From NCBI GenBank assembly GCA_036278735.1, contig DASUKM010000030.1, positions 124,001-188,000 of the forward strand: a DNA stretch of 64,000 nucleotides, given 5' to 3'. This document shows positions 21,908-29,374 of the stretch, piece by piece. This DNA is from DASUKM01 sp036278735 (GTDB lineage Bacteria; Acidobacteriota; Vicinamibacteria; Vicinamibacterales; 2-12-FULL-66-21). The notes beneath the pieces were generated by a model. It was not told where the DNA came from, made no database searches, and worked only from the letters and a program-made list of their open reading frames with translations. Every line of letters starts with the position of its first letter. The first letter of the stretch is position 1. The position numbers and the translations under genes were made by a program.

Positions 21908-22791
21908 GAACGCGTGAGCGGAAAGAGCCGCTCGAAGTTGCCGCCGAGAATCGCCGCGCGCTCGGCCTCCGACAACCCGAGCTTCTCGAGCATCTGATGC
22001 TGCGCCTCGTAGATCGGCTGCTGCCAGCCGCGCGGGAAGAACGACGAATCGGTTCCGAACAGCAGCCGCTCGGCGCCGACGACCTCCAGCGCATGCCAGA
22101 ACACGTCGTCGAGGCCGAGCGTCGGGTGGAAGCGCGTCCAGCCGTTCGAGCTGGACGTGTCCAGGTGAATCGAAGCGCACTGGTCGGCCGCGACCAGCGC
22201 TTCGCGCAGGAAGCCGGCGCCGAAATGCGGAACGATGACGGGCACCTGCGGGTACTTCAGCGCCGTGACCGCCAGCGCGAGCGGATCGCCGAGACGCAGA
22301 TCGAACCGGCTCGGGAGCCCGAGTTTCCGCCGAACCCCTACCGTCAACACGCCGCAGTGCGCGAACACCGCCCCGCCGGCCGCTGCGGCCGCCTCGAAGA
22401 CCCTGGCGACGCACTCATCGTCGAGACGGTAGCCGTGCATGGCGGGGAAGAGGCAGGCCGCCTTCAGGTTCTGCTCGCCGAACGCGCGCGCGAGAACGCC
22501 GGCCGCCCCGGGCATCGCCGGATTGCACATGAAGAAGCCCACGAACCGCGCCGGATGACGCGCCACGGCTTCGGCGACCGACGACTCGTCGCCGGGAATG
22601 CTCGACATCAGCGCCGCGCGGGACACGCCGTGGCGATCGAGTTCCGTCACCCAGCGGTCGGCCAGATCCGCGGGGGTGCCCGGCCCGTCCCAGCCGAGGC
22701 GTCCGGCGAGCGCCTCGGCGCCGCCGCCCGAGGGAGCCAGCAACTCCAGGAAGTGCGACGAAAAGAAATGGCAGTGGACGTCGTTAATCAT
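21904..22791 (-). CDS. Amidohydrolase family 2 protein (metal-dependent TIM barrel)
   Basis: A 295-residue amidohydrolase-2 protein of the ACMSD type. NDVHCHFFSSHFLELL carries the HxH metal pair, VPHFGAGFLREAL and LLFGTDSSFFPRGWQ supply the third His and catalytic Asp, and GLSEAERAAILGGNFERLF is the characteristic C-terminal helix. Relatives decarboxylate or hydrolyse aromatic acids; the substrate is unknown here. MINDVHCHFF at 22791 is the usual start for the family; a GTG at 22815 is an alternative. The ATG shares the CATG at 22789-22792 with the divergent gene. Confidence 0.82.
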   Translation of the reverse strand: MINDVHCHFFSSHFLELLAPSGGGAEALAGRLGWDGPGTPADLADRWVTELDRHGVSRAALMSSIPGDESSVAEAVARHPARFVGFFMCNPAMPGAAGVLARAFGEQNLKAACLFPAMHGYRLDDECVARVFEAAAAAGGAVFAHCGVLTVGVRRKLGLPSRFDLRLGDPLALAVTALKYPQVPVIVPHFGAGFLREALVAADQCASIHLDTSSSNGWTRFHPTLGLDDVFWHALEVVGAERLLFGTDSSFFPRGWQQPIYEAQHQMLEKLGLSEAERAAILGGNFERLFPLTRS

Positions 22792-23248
22792 GCGGATCGG
22801 CCTCGTCTCGGACACGCATAGCTTAGTCCGTCCGGAGCTGTTCGCGGCGCTCGAGGGGGTCGCGCTGATTCTGCACGCGGGGGACGTCGGCGGCCGCGAG
22901 GTCCTCGACGAGCTGCGTGTGATCGCTCCCGTGATGGCGGTCTATGGCAACGTCGATCCGCCTGGAGCGCCCGGCCTCGACGCGCAGATCGAGCTGACGC
23001 TCGAACGAACCCGCATCCACGTGAGCCACGGCCACGAGCTGGGATCGCCGACGCCGCAGACGCTCCTGGCGCGTTACGACGCGGACGTGATCGTGTACGG
23101 CCATACGCACCAGGCGCTCATCGAACGCGCCGGCGCCCGGCTCGTCGTCAACCCCGGCGCCGCCGGGCCGCGCCGCTTCCATCTCCAGCCGAGCGTCGCG
23201 ATCCTGACGATTGGCGCGCAGGCCGCAGCCGAGTTGATCTTCCTATAG
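22790..23248 (+). CDS. YfcE/MJ0936-type metallophosphodiesterase
   Basis: A 152-residue calcineurin-like phosphoesterase. All metal motifs are present: GLVSDTHS, HAGDVGG, YGNVD, VSHGHE and YGHTHQ, followed by NPGA near the C-terminus. Proteins of this size hydrolyse phosphodiesters; the natural substrate is usually unknown. The ATG at 22790 overlaps the opposed ATG of the amidohydrolase gene. No Shine-Dalgarno is evident. It is followed closely by the convergent MFS gene. Confidence 0.88.
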   Translation: MRIGLVSDTHSLVRPELFAALEGVALILHAGDVGGREVLDELRVIAPVMAVYGNVDPPGAPGLDAQIELTLERTRIHVSHGHELGSPTPQTLLARYDADVIVYGHTHQALIERAGARLVVNPGAAGPRRFHLQPSVAILTIGAQAAAELIFL

Positions 23249-23280
23249 CCCAACGCCTAAAGCCCAAGGCCTAACGCCTG
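23249..23280. repeat. AAAGCCCAA-type dispersed repeat
   Basis: CCTAAAGCCCAAGGCCTAA-like sequence fills the 22-bp gap between convergent genes and enters the last codons of the MFS gene. It is related to tracts at 8725-8743 and 30424-30446. Confidence 0.5.
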
Positions 23281-24425
23281 TCCGTGCGCAGCAGGAGGCG
23301 ATCGGCAAGCAGGAAATAGGGGAGCGCGAGCGCGGACAGCGCGGCGGCGGTGCCGAAGGCGCTCGCGAACCCGTAGTGCTCGATGATCCAGCCGAGCGCC
23401 GTGGAGCCGGTGCCGATACCGGTGTCGAACGCGGCGAGAATCGCGCCGAAGGCCGCCCCCCGGCGTTCGGCGCGCACGTGCTGCATCACATAGGCCACGA
23501 AGACCGGATACGCGGTGCCGAACCCGGCGCCGAACAGGACCGCCGACGTGAGCAGCCAGGTCAGCGATCCACCCATCACGAGGCACGCGAGCCCGATCGT
23601 GATCAGGAACAGACACGGAATGTACACGCGGCGATAGCCCAGACGATCGCCGAGCCGCCCGGAGAGCGGACGCGTGATCAGGATCACGATCGCGAGCGCC
23701 GTCAGATAGATCCCCTCGGACGATACGCCGTACGCATGCGCGTAGAGGGCGCTGAAGCTCGTCGTCCCGCCGTAGCCGAATGAAAACATGAACAGCGACA
23801 GCGATACGACGAGCACCCGCCACTCGACGATGCGCCCCGGGCGGCGCGTCCGGGCGGCGGCCGGAGGAGCCGTCTGTCCGGGCAGTCGCCACGCGATCAC
23901 GGCCATCACGGCGTTCAGCACCGCGGTCTCGACGCACATCGTCGTCCACCCGCGGCGAAAGACCCAGAAGCCGACCGGCGGGGCGACGGCAATCGCCGCC
24001 ACGGACGACAAGCCCCAATACGCGATCCCTTCGGCACGCCGGCTTTCCGGCAGCATGTTGGTCAGATAGGCGCCGGAGGCGGCAAGCAGGCCGGACCAGA
24101 ACACGCCGTGCACGAGCACGAGCGCGAGCATGATCCGGTAATCGTCGAGCAGCGCGTAGGCGAGCGAGAAAAACGTGAGCGCGATGCTCGACGTGATCAG
24201 CACGCGCCGTGTGCCCACCCGGTCACCAATCGCGCCGGTCGCCGGGGCCGACAGCGCGGACGCGTACGTCAGGAAGCCGAGGAAGAGGCCTGAGGCGAAC
24301 GTGCTCCCGCCGAGGGCGAGAATGCGGAACGGCGCCGTCGGGAACAGCTGGAACGCGGAGACGAACACCGTGAAGGTGAAGCCGCACATCACGAAGAAGC
24401 GCGGCGTGAAGAGCCGGTCGGGCAA
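23271..24425 (-). CDS. MFS transporter, 12 helices
   Basis: A 384-residue transporter if it starts at the TTG at 24425 (MPDRLFTPRFFVMCG). Helices are regular; ATGAIGDRVGTRRVLITSS and SGRLGDRLGYRRVYIPCL are the two loop 2-3/8-9 signatures. NMLPESRRAEGIAYWGLSS and HVRAERRGAAFGAILAAFD occupy loops 4-5 and 10-11. The TTG start is favoured because TACAAT ends 8 nt before it; GTG and ATG codons 48 bp further in are alternatives. Substrate unknown. It is divergent from the next gene. Confidence 0.8.
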   Translation of the reverse strand: MPDRLFTPRFFVMCGFTFTVFVSAFQLFPTAPFRILALGGSTFASGLFLGFLTYASALSAPATGAIGDRVGTRRVLITSSIALTFFSLAYALLDDYRIMLALVLVHGVFWSGLLAASGAYLTNMLPESRRAEGIAYWGLSSVAAIAVAPPVGFWVFRRGWTTMCVETAVLNAVMAVIAWRLPGQTAPPAAARTRRPGRIVEWRVLVVSLSLFMFSFGYGGTTSFSALYAHAYGVSSEGIYLTALAIVILITRPLSGRLGDRLGYRRVYIPCLFLITIGLACLVMGGSLTWLLTSAVLFGAGFGTAYPVFVAYVMQHVRAERRGAAFGAILAAFDTGIGTGSTALGWIIEHYGFASAFGTAAALSALALPYFLLADRLLLRTDRR

Positions 24426-24491
24426 GCCGACGAATTGTACTCGGTTCGGCAGGCGCGGCGACGGGCGGCTCTGCGCTAAGATGACCGGATG
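24423..24491. promoter_or_regulatory. Divergent pair of leaderless-type promoters
   Basis: Minus strand: TACAAT (24439-24434), 8 nt, TTG at 24425. Plus strand: TAAGAT (24477-24482), 6 nt, ATG at 24489. No recognisable -35 boxes or Shine-Dalgarno sequences accompany them. Confidence 0.5.
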
Positions 24492-25004
24492 ACCACGGAT
24501 TTCTCCAGCTTCAGGCCGTCGAGGCTGTGGCGGCAGCTGCCGCTCGAGCGGCGCAAGGAGGCCGCTCACCTGTTCTGGGCCGACGAGCAGTCCTCGGAGC
24601 AGCAGGTCGAGGCGGTCGGCGCGATTGCGACGCGCATGAAATTTCGCCCGCGCAGCGTCGTCGCGCTGCCCGTCGACCGCAAGACGAAATACCTGGCCGG
24701 TCTGCCGAACGTGTCGGACACGATCGCCGCGCGCGCGCTCGTCACCTGGCATCTCGAGCGCCAGCGGCCGATGATGGCGGCCTTTCTCGATGGCGTCGGG
24801 ATTCCCCACGAAAACGGGCTGATTTCCGAAGAGACCGTTCCCAAGCCGGATGTCGACAAGCTGAAGGCGGCGGCCGCCGATCTCGCGGCGAAGTATCCCG
24901 CCGAAGACGTCGCGCTGTATCTCTCGACGCTGGTGTCGCAGGATCCGGATACGTGGGGCGCACTGGCTGATGTGCCCGAGGTCGCCGGCCCGCAAGCGCC
25001 GTAG
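24489..25004 (+). CDS. Protein of unknown function (171 aa)
   Basis: A soluble, mostly helical protein that I do not recognise. The N-terminal half (RPSRLWRQLPLERRKEAAHLFW, SSEQQVEAVGAIATRMKFRPRSV) looks like a compact helical domain; the second half has DKLKAAAADLAAKYPAEDVALYLSTLVSQDPDTW, a helix pair. No signal peptide, membrane segment or metal motif is seen. The start is set by TAAGAT 6 nt upstream. Confidence 0.65.
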   Translation: MTTDFSSFRPSRLWRQLPLERRKEAAHLFWADEQSSEQQVEAVGAIATRMKFRPRSVVALPVDRKTKYLAGLPNVSDTIAARALVTWHLERQRPMMAAFLDGVGIPHENGLISEETVPKPDVDKLKAAAADLAAKYPAEDVALYLSTLVSQDPDTWGALADVPEVAGPQAP

Positions 25005-25085
25005 TCGCGGACGTGCACCATCGCACGCCGCACGTCTCCGCCGCTCGCACCCCGCCCCGCTCCCCGCCCCCGCACGCCGCCCCGC

Positions 25086-26426
25086 CTACGAGAGCCCGTG
25101 CAGGATGGCGCGGACCTCGGCAGCGGCACGAAGCCCGCTCTCGACGGCGCCGTTCATATATCCCTGCCACCGCAGGCTGGTGTGCTCGCCGGCAAAGACG
25201 ATGCGGCCGGCCGGCCGCGCCAGCCACTCGCGCCACAACGGATCGAAGCCGCCGTGGAAGTACGCGTAACCGCCGCGCGCCCACGGGTCGTCGTCCCACA
25301 CGATCGTGCGCGACGCGACGACCGCGGCCGGATCGCCGAGCCAGTGCAGCCGAGCGGCGACGCCGTGCGGGCCGTCCTGCTGGAGGATCTGCTGCAGTTC
25401 GCCGGACGCATGGCCCCCCGCGAGAAAACTGAGGATCCCCGCCGGCCCCTTCTGGTGCTCGTTGCCGTCCCACACGGCGCCGAGCGGCAGGTCCGTTCCA
25501 AACGCGATCGGACGTCCGCGCGTCTTCCAGAACCGCCGCCCGAACTGCAGCAGCAAGCGCGTGGCGCATCCGTAGCGGAGATGGGCGATGGCCTCGTGCT
25601 GCGCAGCGGGCAGCGACGGTTCGAATACGACATCGCGCGCCGTCGAGGCGGGGATCGCCAGCACGAGCGCCGCCGCCGCGATATCGGCGCGCCGGCCGGC
25701 CGCATCTTCGACCGCGGCGACGACGCCGGCCTCGGTTCGGCGCACACGCCGCAACACGGTTCGCAATCGAACGTCGCCACGGAGCCGGCGCGCGATCCCC
25801 GTCGCGAGCCGGTCGTTGCCGCCGGGAATGCGGAAGATCTCGCCGCGGCCCGGCGCGCCGGCCGACGCGAACTGCTCCACCAGCATGACGAGCGAGAGGT
25901 CCTCGGGGTCGGCGAGGAAAAAGCCGCGAAACGCGCGCACCCCCGCCTCGAACTCGCGGCCGGCGCGGATGCGGCGAAGCCATTCGGCAACCGGCGTCGC
26001 GACAATCCGTGCGCCGACGGCGCTATCCCATCGGCGATCCGCCAGATCGAAGTCGCGCACGAGCCCCGCGAGGCGGCGTCCGGCCTGTTGGAACGCACCG
26101 GGCCGGCTGTGGATCCGGCGCCGGCCTCGTCCGTCGGGCCCGTAGAAGCCGAAGCTCTCGCGGAGGATGCGTACCGGCTCGAGGCCGAGCGATCCGGCGA
26201 GCGCGCGCACGTGCTCCTGCTCGGCTTCGATGAGGTCCGCGCCCGCCTCGGCATGCTGGCGCTGCGCGAAGCCGTCGCGAATGGTCCAGACGCGGCCTCC
26301 CACGCGATCGCGCGCGTCGATCACCGTGACGGCGGCCCCTTGTCGCTCGAGCTCCCGCGCGGCCGCGAGGCCCGCGAGGCCGGCTCCCGCGACGAGGATG
26401 CGCGTCCCGGCGAGCACGTGTGCCAC
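25086..26426 (-). CDS. FAD-dependent amine oxidase-like oxidoreductase
   Basis: A 446-residue flavoprotein of the monoamine oxidase fold. The FAD-binding Rossmann motif ILVAGAGLAGLAAAREL is followed by DARDRVGGRVWT (residues about 9-50), and the C-terminal FAGEHTSLRWQGYMNGAVESGLRAA is the second FAD motif, with Trp-Gln-Gly-Tyr at the aromatic-cage position. No signal peptide. It may oxidise an amine or a polyene; the substrate is unknown. The GTG at 26426 is preferred, 6 nt after TATCCT, back to back with the beta-lactamase gene promoter. Confidence 0.85.
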   Translation of the reverse strand: MAHVLAGTRILVAGAGLAGLAAARELERQGAAVTVIDARDRVGGRVWTIRDGFAQRQHAEAGADLIEAEQEHVRALAGSLGLEPVRILRESFGFYGPDGRGRRRIHSRPGAFQQAGRRLAGLVRDFDLADRRWDSAVGARIVATPVAEWLRRIRAGREFEAGVRAFRGFFLADPEDLSLVMLVEQFASAGAPGRGEIFRIPGGNDRLATGIARRLRGDVRLRTVLRRVRRTEAGVVAAVEDAAGRRADIAAAALVLAIPASTARDVVFEPSLPAAQHEAIAHLRYGCATRLLLQFGRRFWKTRGRPIAFGTDLPLGAVWDGNEHQKGPAGILSFLAGGHASGELQQILQQDGPHGVAARLHWLGDPAAVVASRTIVWDDDPWARGGYAYFHGGFDPLWREWLARPAGRIVFAGEHTSLRWQGYMNGAVESGLRAAAEVRAILHGLS

Positions 26427-26453
26427 TCGTGAAGGATATAAGATTGAACGATG
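26424..26453. promoter_or_regulatory. Back-to-back leaderless promoters in 24 bp
   Basis: TATCCT (minus, 26438-26433) ends 6 nt before the GTG of the flavoprotein gene; TAAGAT (plus, 26439-26444) ends 6 nt before the ATG at 26451. The two -10 boxes touch, so any -35 contacts must lie inside the opposite coding sequence. Confidence 0.55.
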
Positions 26454-27326
26454 CTGAGGAGTTGGATGGCGGTATTGCTGACCCTCGCGTCGACGGCCGT
26501 GCCGACGGCCGGCACGCTGAAGAGCCGTCTCAGCGATCTCATCCAGCACAGCGGAGCCGACGTCGCCGTCGCGTTCCGGACGCTCGACGGCCGGCAAGAG
26601 CTGTTCATCGATGCGGACGCGCCGTTTCATGCCGCCAGCACGATGAAGGTGCCGGTGATGATCGAGCTGTTCCGGCAGGCCGATGCGGGCCAGCTGTCGC
26701 TCGACGATCCGCTTGCCGTCACGAACGAGTTTCACAGCATCGTCGACGGGAGCGTGTATCACCTCAGTGTGAGCGACGATTCGGACGGCGCCGTCTATCA
26801 GGCGATCGGCCACACGATGACGCTGCGGCAGCTCTGCGAGGCGATGATCACGGTCAGCAGCAATCTGGCGGCGAACCTGCTGATTCAGCGGCTCGGCGTG
26901 GAGAACATCCGGCACACCGTCGCGCAGCTCGGCGCCGGCGGCATGCACGTCCTCCGGGGCGTCGAAGACTTAAAGGCCTTCGAAAAGGGGATGAACAACA
27001 CGACCACCGCCCGCGGGCTGGAGATCCTGCTCGATCGCCTGGCCGAGGGGCGCGCGGTGAACCCCGGGGCCGATGCGCAGATGGTCGCGATGCTGAAGCG
27101 CCAGCATTTCAACGACGCGATCCCGGCCGGGCTCCCGCCCGGCACCAGCGTGGCGCACAAGACCGGCACCATCACGAAGATCCACAACGACGCCGCGATC
27201 GTGTATGGGCCGCGCCCTTACGTTCTCGTCGTGCTCGTGCGCGGCATCGCCGACGAGAAGCAGAGCGCGGCGCTGATTGCCTCGCTCTCGCGGGAGGTCT
27301 GGAACGCGACAGCTCCGCCGCGCTGA
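26451..27326 (+). CDS. Class A beta-lactamase-like serine hydrolase
   Basis: A 291-residue exported protein; signal peptide at about 1-20. It has the serine nucleophile motif STMK (63-66), SSN (136-138) in place of the usual SDN, and KTGT (237-240). The omega-loop region reads RGVEDLKAFEKGMNNTTTA (169-187), with Glu172 near, not exactly at, the place of the class A general base. Residues 92-122 are longer than in common class A enzymes. Members of this group may be true beta-lactamases or other serine hydrolases. The histidine kinase follows 4 bp later. Confidence 0.82.
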   Translation: MLRSWMAVLLTLASTAVPTAGTLKSRLSDLIQHSGADVAVAFRTLDGRQELFIDADAPFHAASTMKVPVMIELFRQADAGQLSLDDPLAVTNEFHSIVDGSVYHLSVSDDSDGAVYQAIGHTMTLRQLCEAMITVSSNLAANLLIQRLGVENIRHTVAQLGAGGMHVLRGVEDLKAFEKGMNNTTTARGLEILLDRLAEGRAVNPGADAQMVAMLKRQHFNDAIPAGLPPGTSVAHKTGTITKIHNDAAIVYGPRPYVLVVLVRGIADEKQSAALIASLSREVWNATAPPR

Positions 27327-27330
27327 ACCG

Positions 27331-28743
27331 ATGCGCCGCTCACTCACGCTCCTCGTCGCCGCCGTCATTGCCGCGCTCGTGCTCGACGCGTGGGTCTCGT
27401 ACCGGAACGTGGACCGGCTGCTGCAGCAGGAGCGAAATCTTTCGGCCAGCTATCTGCGCGTGAACGCGCTCGATCGAACCCTGTCGACCATCAAGGACGC
27501 GGAAACCGGGCAGCGGGGTTTTCTGCTGACGGGCGATCCTCAATACCTGGTGCCGTACACGGAGGCGCGCAGCCAGATCTCGCGCGACCTCACGCAACTG
27601 CAGCAGCTCTGGCCCAACGGGAACGATTCGGCGCTCATCGCGAAGCTGCGCTCCCTGATTCAGCACAAGCTGACCGAGCTGCAGCAGACGGTGGTCCTGC
27701 GCCAGACGCGCGGCTTCGAGGCCGCCGAACGCATCGTGGCGACCGATGTCGGACGGCGGCGGATGAACCAGATCCGCGACGCGGTCGGGGATCTGCGGGC
27801 GGAGGAGCACGGCCGTCTCGTCGCGGCCACCGCCTCCTCGGCGGCGGCGCGGCGCACCGCGTTCGAGACGGCCGCGTTCGCCTCCGCGCTCGCGCTCGTC
27901 ACCGTGCTGTTCTGCGTGGGGCTGATCCGCCGCGACCTGGCGCAGCGCGCGCGCCTCGCCGACGAACGCGCCGCGCTGCTCGCGCGCGAGCGCGCCGCGC
28001 GGACGGAGGCTGAGCAGGCGAACCGCCTCAAGGACGATTTTCTGGCAACGCTCTCGCACGAATTGCGGAACCCGCTGCACGCGCTCGTCGGATGGCTCCA
28101 GATCCTGGAGCAACGCCCCGACGATGCGGCGTTCCGGGCGCGGGCCATCCAGACGATCGAGCGGAACGCCCGGACGCTGCAGCGCATGATCGAGGATCTG
28201 CTCGATGCGTCCCGGGCCGCGCGCGGAAAAATCGAGCTGAACCAGGTGCCCACCCGCCTCGACACGCTCGTCGACTCGGTCGTCGAAACCTTGCGCCCGA
28301 GCGCCGATTCCCGCGGCGTGAACCTGCAGCGGCAGCACGGCGCCACCAACGTCGTCGTGACGGGGGACCACGACCGTCTGGCGCAGGTCCTGATCAACCT
28401 GGTCTCGAACGCGATCAAGTTCACGCCGGCGCGCGGACGCGTGGACGTGAGCGTGGCGCGCGATGGCGCGGGGGCCGTCGTACGCGTCGCCGACACCGGC
28501 TGCGGCATCAATCAGGGGGCGCTGTTGCAGATCTTCGAGCCGTTCCGGCAGGCCGGCCCGCCCGCGCCGGGGGCGGAAGGGGGTCTCGGCCTCGGACTCG
28601 CCATTGCGCGCCAGATCGTCGAGCTGCACGGCGGCACGATCGGCGCCGAGAGCGAGGGAATCGGCCGCGGCTCGACGTTCACGGTGCGGCTGCCGGCCTA
28701 CGCACAACAGCCGAGCGCCTCGCCACAAGTCCTCGGCGCCTGA
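27331..28743 (+). CDS. CHASE3-domain sensor histidine kinase
   Basis: A 470-residue membrane kinase. Helix 1 at about 5-22 and helix 2 at about 178-200 bound a periplasmic CHASE3 domain (AETGQRGFLLTGDPQYLVPY). A coiled linker leads to HisKA with FLATLSHELRNPLHALVGWLQ (phospho-accepting His), then HATPase with NLVSNAIKFTP (N box), VADTGCGI (G1), FEPFRQ (F box) and GGLGLGLAIARQIVELHGG (G2). No response regulator is adjacent. The location right after the beta-lactamase-like gene suggests cotranscription and possibly a cell-wall-related signal. Confidence 0.88.
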   Translation: MRRSLTLLVAAVIAALVLDAWVSYRNVDRLLQQERNLSASYLRVNALDRTLSTIKDAETGQRGFLLTGDPQYLVPYTEARSQISRDLTQLQQLWPNGNDSALIAKLRSLIQHKLTELQQTVVLRQTRGFEAAERIVATDVGRRRMNQIRDAVGDLRAEEHGRLVAATASSAAARRTAFETAAFASALALVTVLFCVGLIRRDLAQRARLADERAALLARERAARTEAEQANRLKDDFLATLSHELRNPLHALVGWLQILEQRPDDAAFRARAIQTIERNARTLQRMIEDLLDASRAARGKIELNQVPTRLDTLVDSVVETLRPSADSRGVNLQRQHGATNVVVTGDHDRLAQVLINLVSNAIKFTPARGRVDVSVARDGAGAVVRVADTGCGINQGALLQIFEPFRQAGPPAPGAEGGLGLGLAIARQIVELHGGTIGAESEGIGRGSTFTVRLPAYAQQPSASPQVLGA

Positions 28744-28767
28744 TTCCGGCGCCGCGCGGTCGGCCGT

Positions 28768-29184
28768 TCACGAGCGACAGACGTCGCCCGTGTGCCTGAG
28801 CGATTCGATCTGGAGCCGGCGCGGCGCGAGATCGTCCGAGGTTGCCGCCTCGCTCTCGCCGGCGCCGGCGAAGACGCGCGTCTTCTTCGTGATCTGCTTG
28901 CTCCGCCGCATCGACGTCGGCCGAGGCCCGACAATGCGCCCCGTCACCTCGTCCCGATCGCCGTCGTGCTGTTTCAGCGTCTTCATCAACCCTTTCGAAC
29001 CCTGCAGCTGAAACGTCTCTGGCGCGTTCGTCACCGACGAGTCGACGGTGAGGAGCGACCCATGCAGGCAGCCGCTCAGCACGACCATGTCCTGTGCGTG
29101 CGCGGGCTTCTTCTCGTCCTGCGCGGCGAACACCGCGACCCCGCACGCGACGACGACGGCACCGGCGACGAGCGTGGTTCGCAT
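28768..29184 (-). CDS. Small secreted protein of unknown function
   Basis: A 138-residue protein with a clear signal peptide (MRTTLVAGAVVVACGVAVFAAQ). The mature part begins DEKKPAHAQDMVVLSGCLHG, with a lone Cys, and is basic near RPTSMRRSKQITKKTRV. VLSGCLHGSLLTVDSS and FQLQGSKGLMKTLKQHDGDRDEVTGRI resemble the OB-fold-like small exported proteins that are frequent in Acidobacteria. Function unknown. The start follows AAAGGTGG. Confidence 0.6.
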   Translation of the reverse strand: MRTTLVAGAVVVACGVAVFAAQDEKKPAHAQDMVVLSGCLHGSLLTVDSSVTNAPETFQLQGSKGLMKTLKQHDGDRDEVTGRIVGPRPTSMRRSKQITKKTRVFAGAGESEAATSDDLAPRRLQIESLRHTGDVCRS

Positions 29185-29261
29185 CGGACCACCTTTCGAT
29201 TCAGCCCTCGAGAGGGCAGACCACGGCAGGCCCGACCAGCATAGCGCATGTGTCGAACGTC

Positions 29262-29312
29262 GGGGCTGAAGCCCTGACCCACAAGGGTGCTGAAGCCCCG
29301 ACCACAAGGGTG
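29262..29312. repeat. Tandem GCTGAAGCCC repeat
   Basis: Two adjacent units of 24 and 23 bp begin GCTGAAGCCCTGACCCACAA and GCTGAAGCCCCGACCACAAG (29265-29311). Each contains the half-palindrome GGGCTGAAGCCC, the motif seen in the REP-like family. GTCGGAG is then repeated three times up to 29355. Confidence 0.5.
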
Positions 29313-29358
29313 TCGGAGTGCCTGTGCCGGTGTCGGAGCGGCAGACGTCGGAGTGGCT

Positions 29359-29374
29359 TAGAATCGGCGGCATG
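29359..29374 (+). promoter_or_regulatory. Leaderless -10 box TAGAAT
   Basis: TAGAAT (29359-29364) ends 7 nt before the ATG at 29372 of the S66 peptidase gene; no Shine-Dalgarno. Confidence 0.5.

Noticed and set aside
18518..22414. Minus-strand frame of about 1300 codons opposite the DUF349 gene
   Set aside because: Composition is a mirror of the helical DUF349 coding sequence; no signal, domain or start site.
25005..25085. C-rich stretch between the unknown gene and the flavoprotein gene
   Set aside because: Low complexity, no stem or reading frame with coding character.
29262..29312. Possible CRISPR-like repeats
   Set aside because: Only two short units without spacers of uniform size, and no cas genes anywhere in the window.
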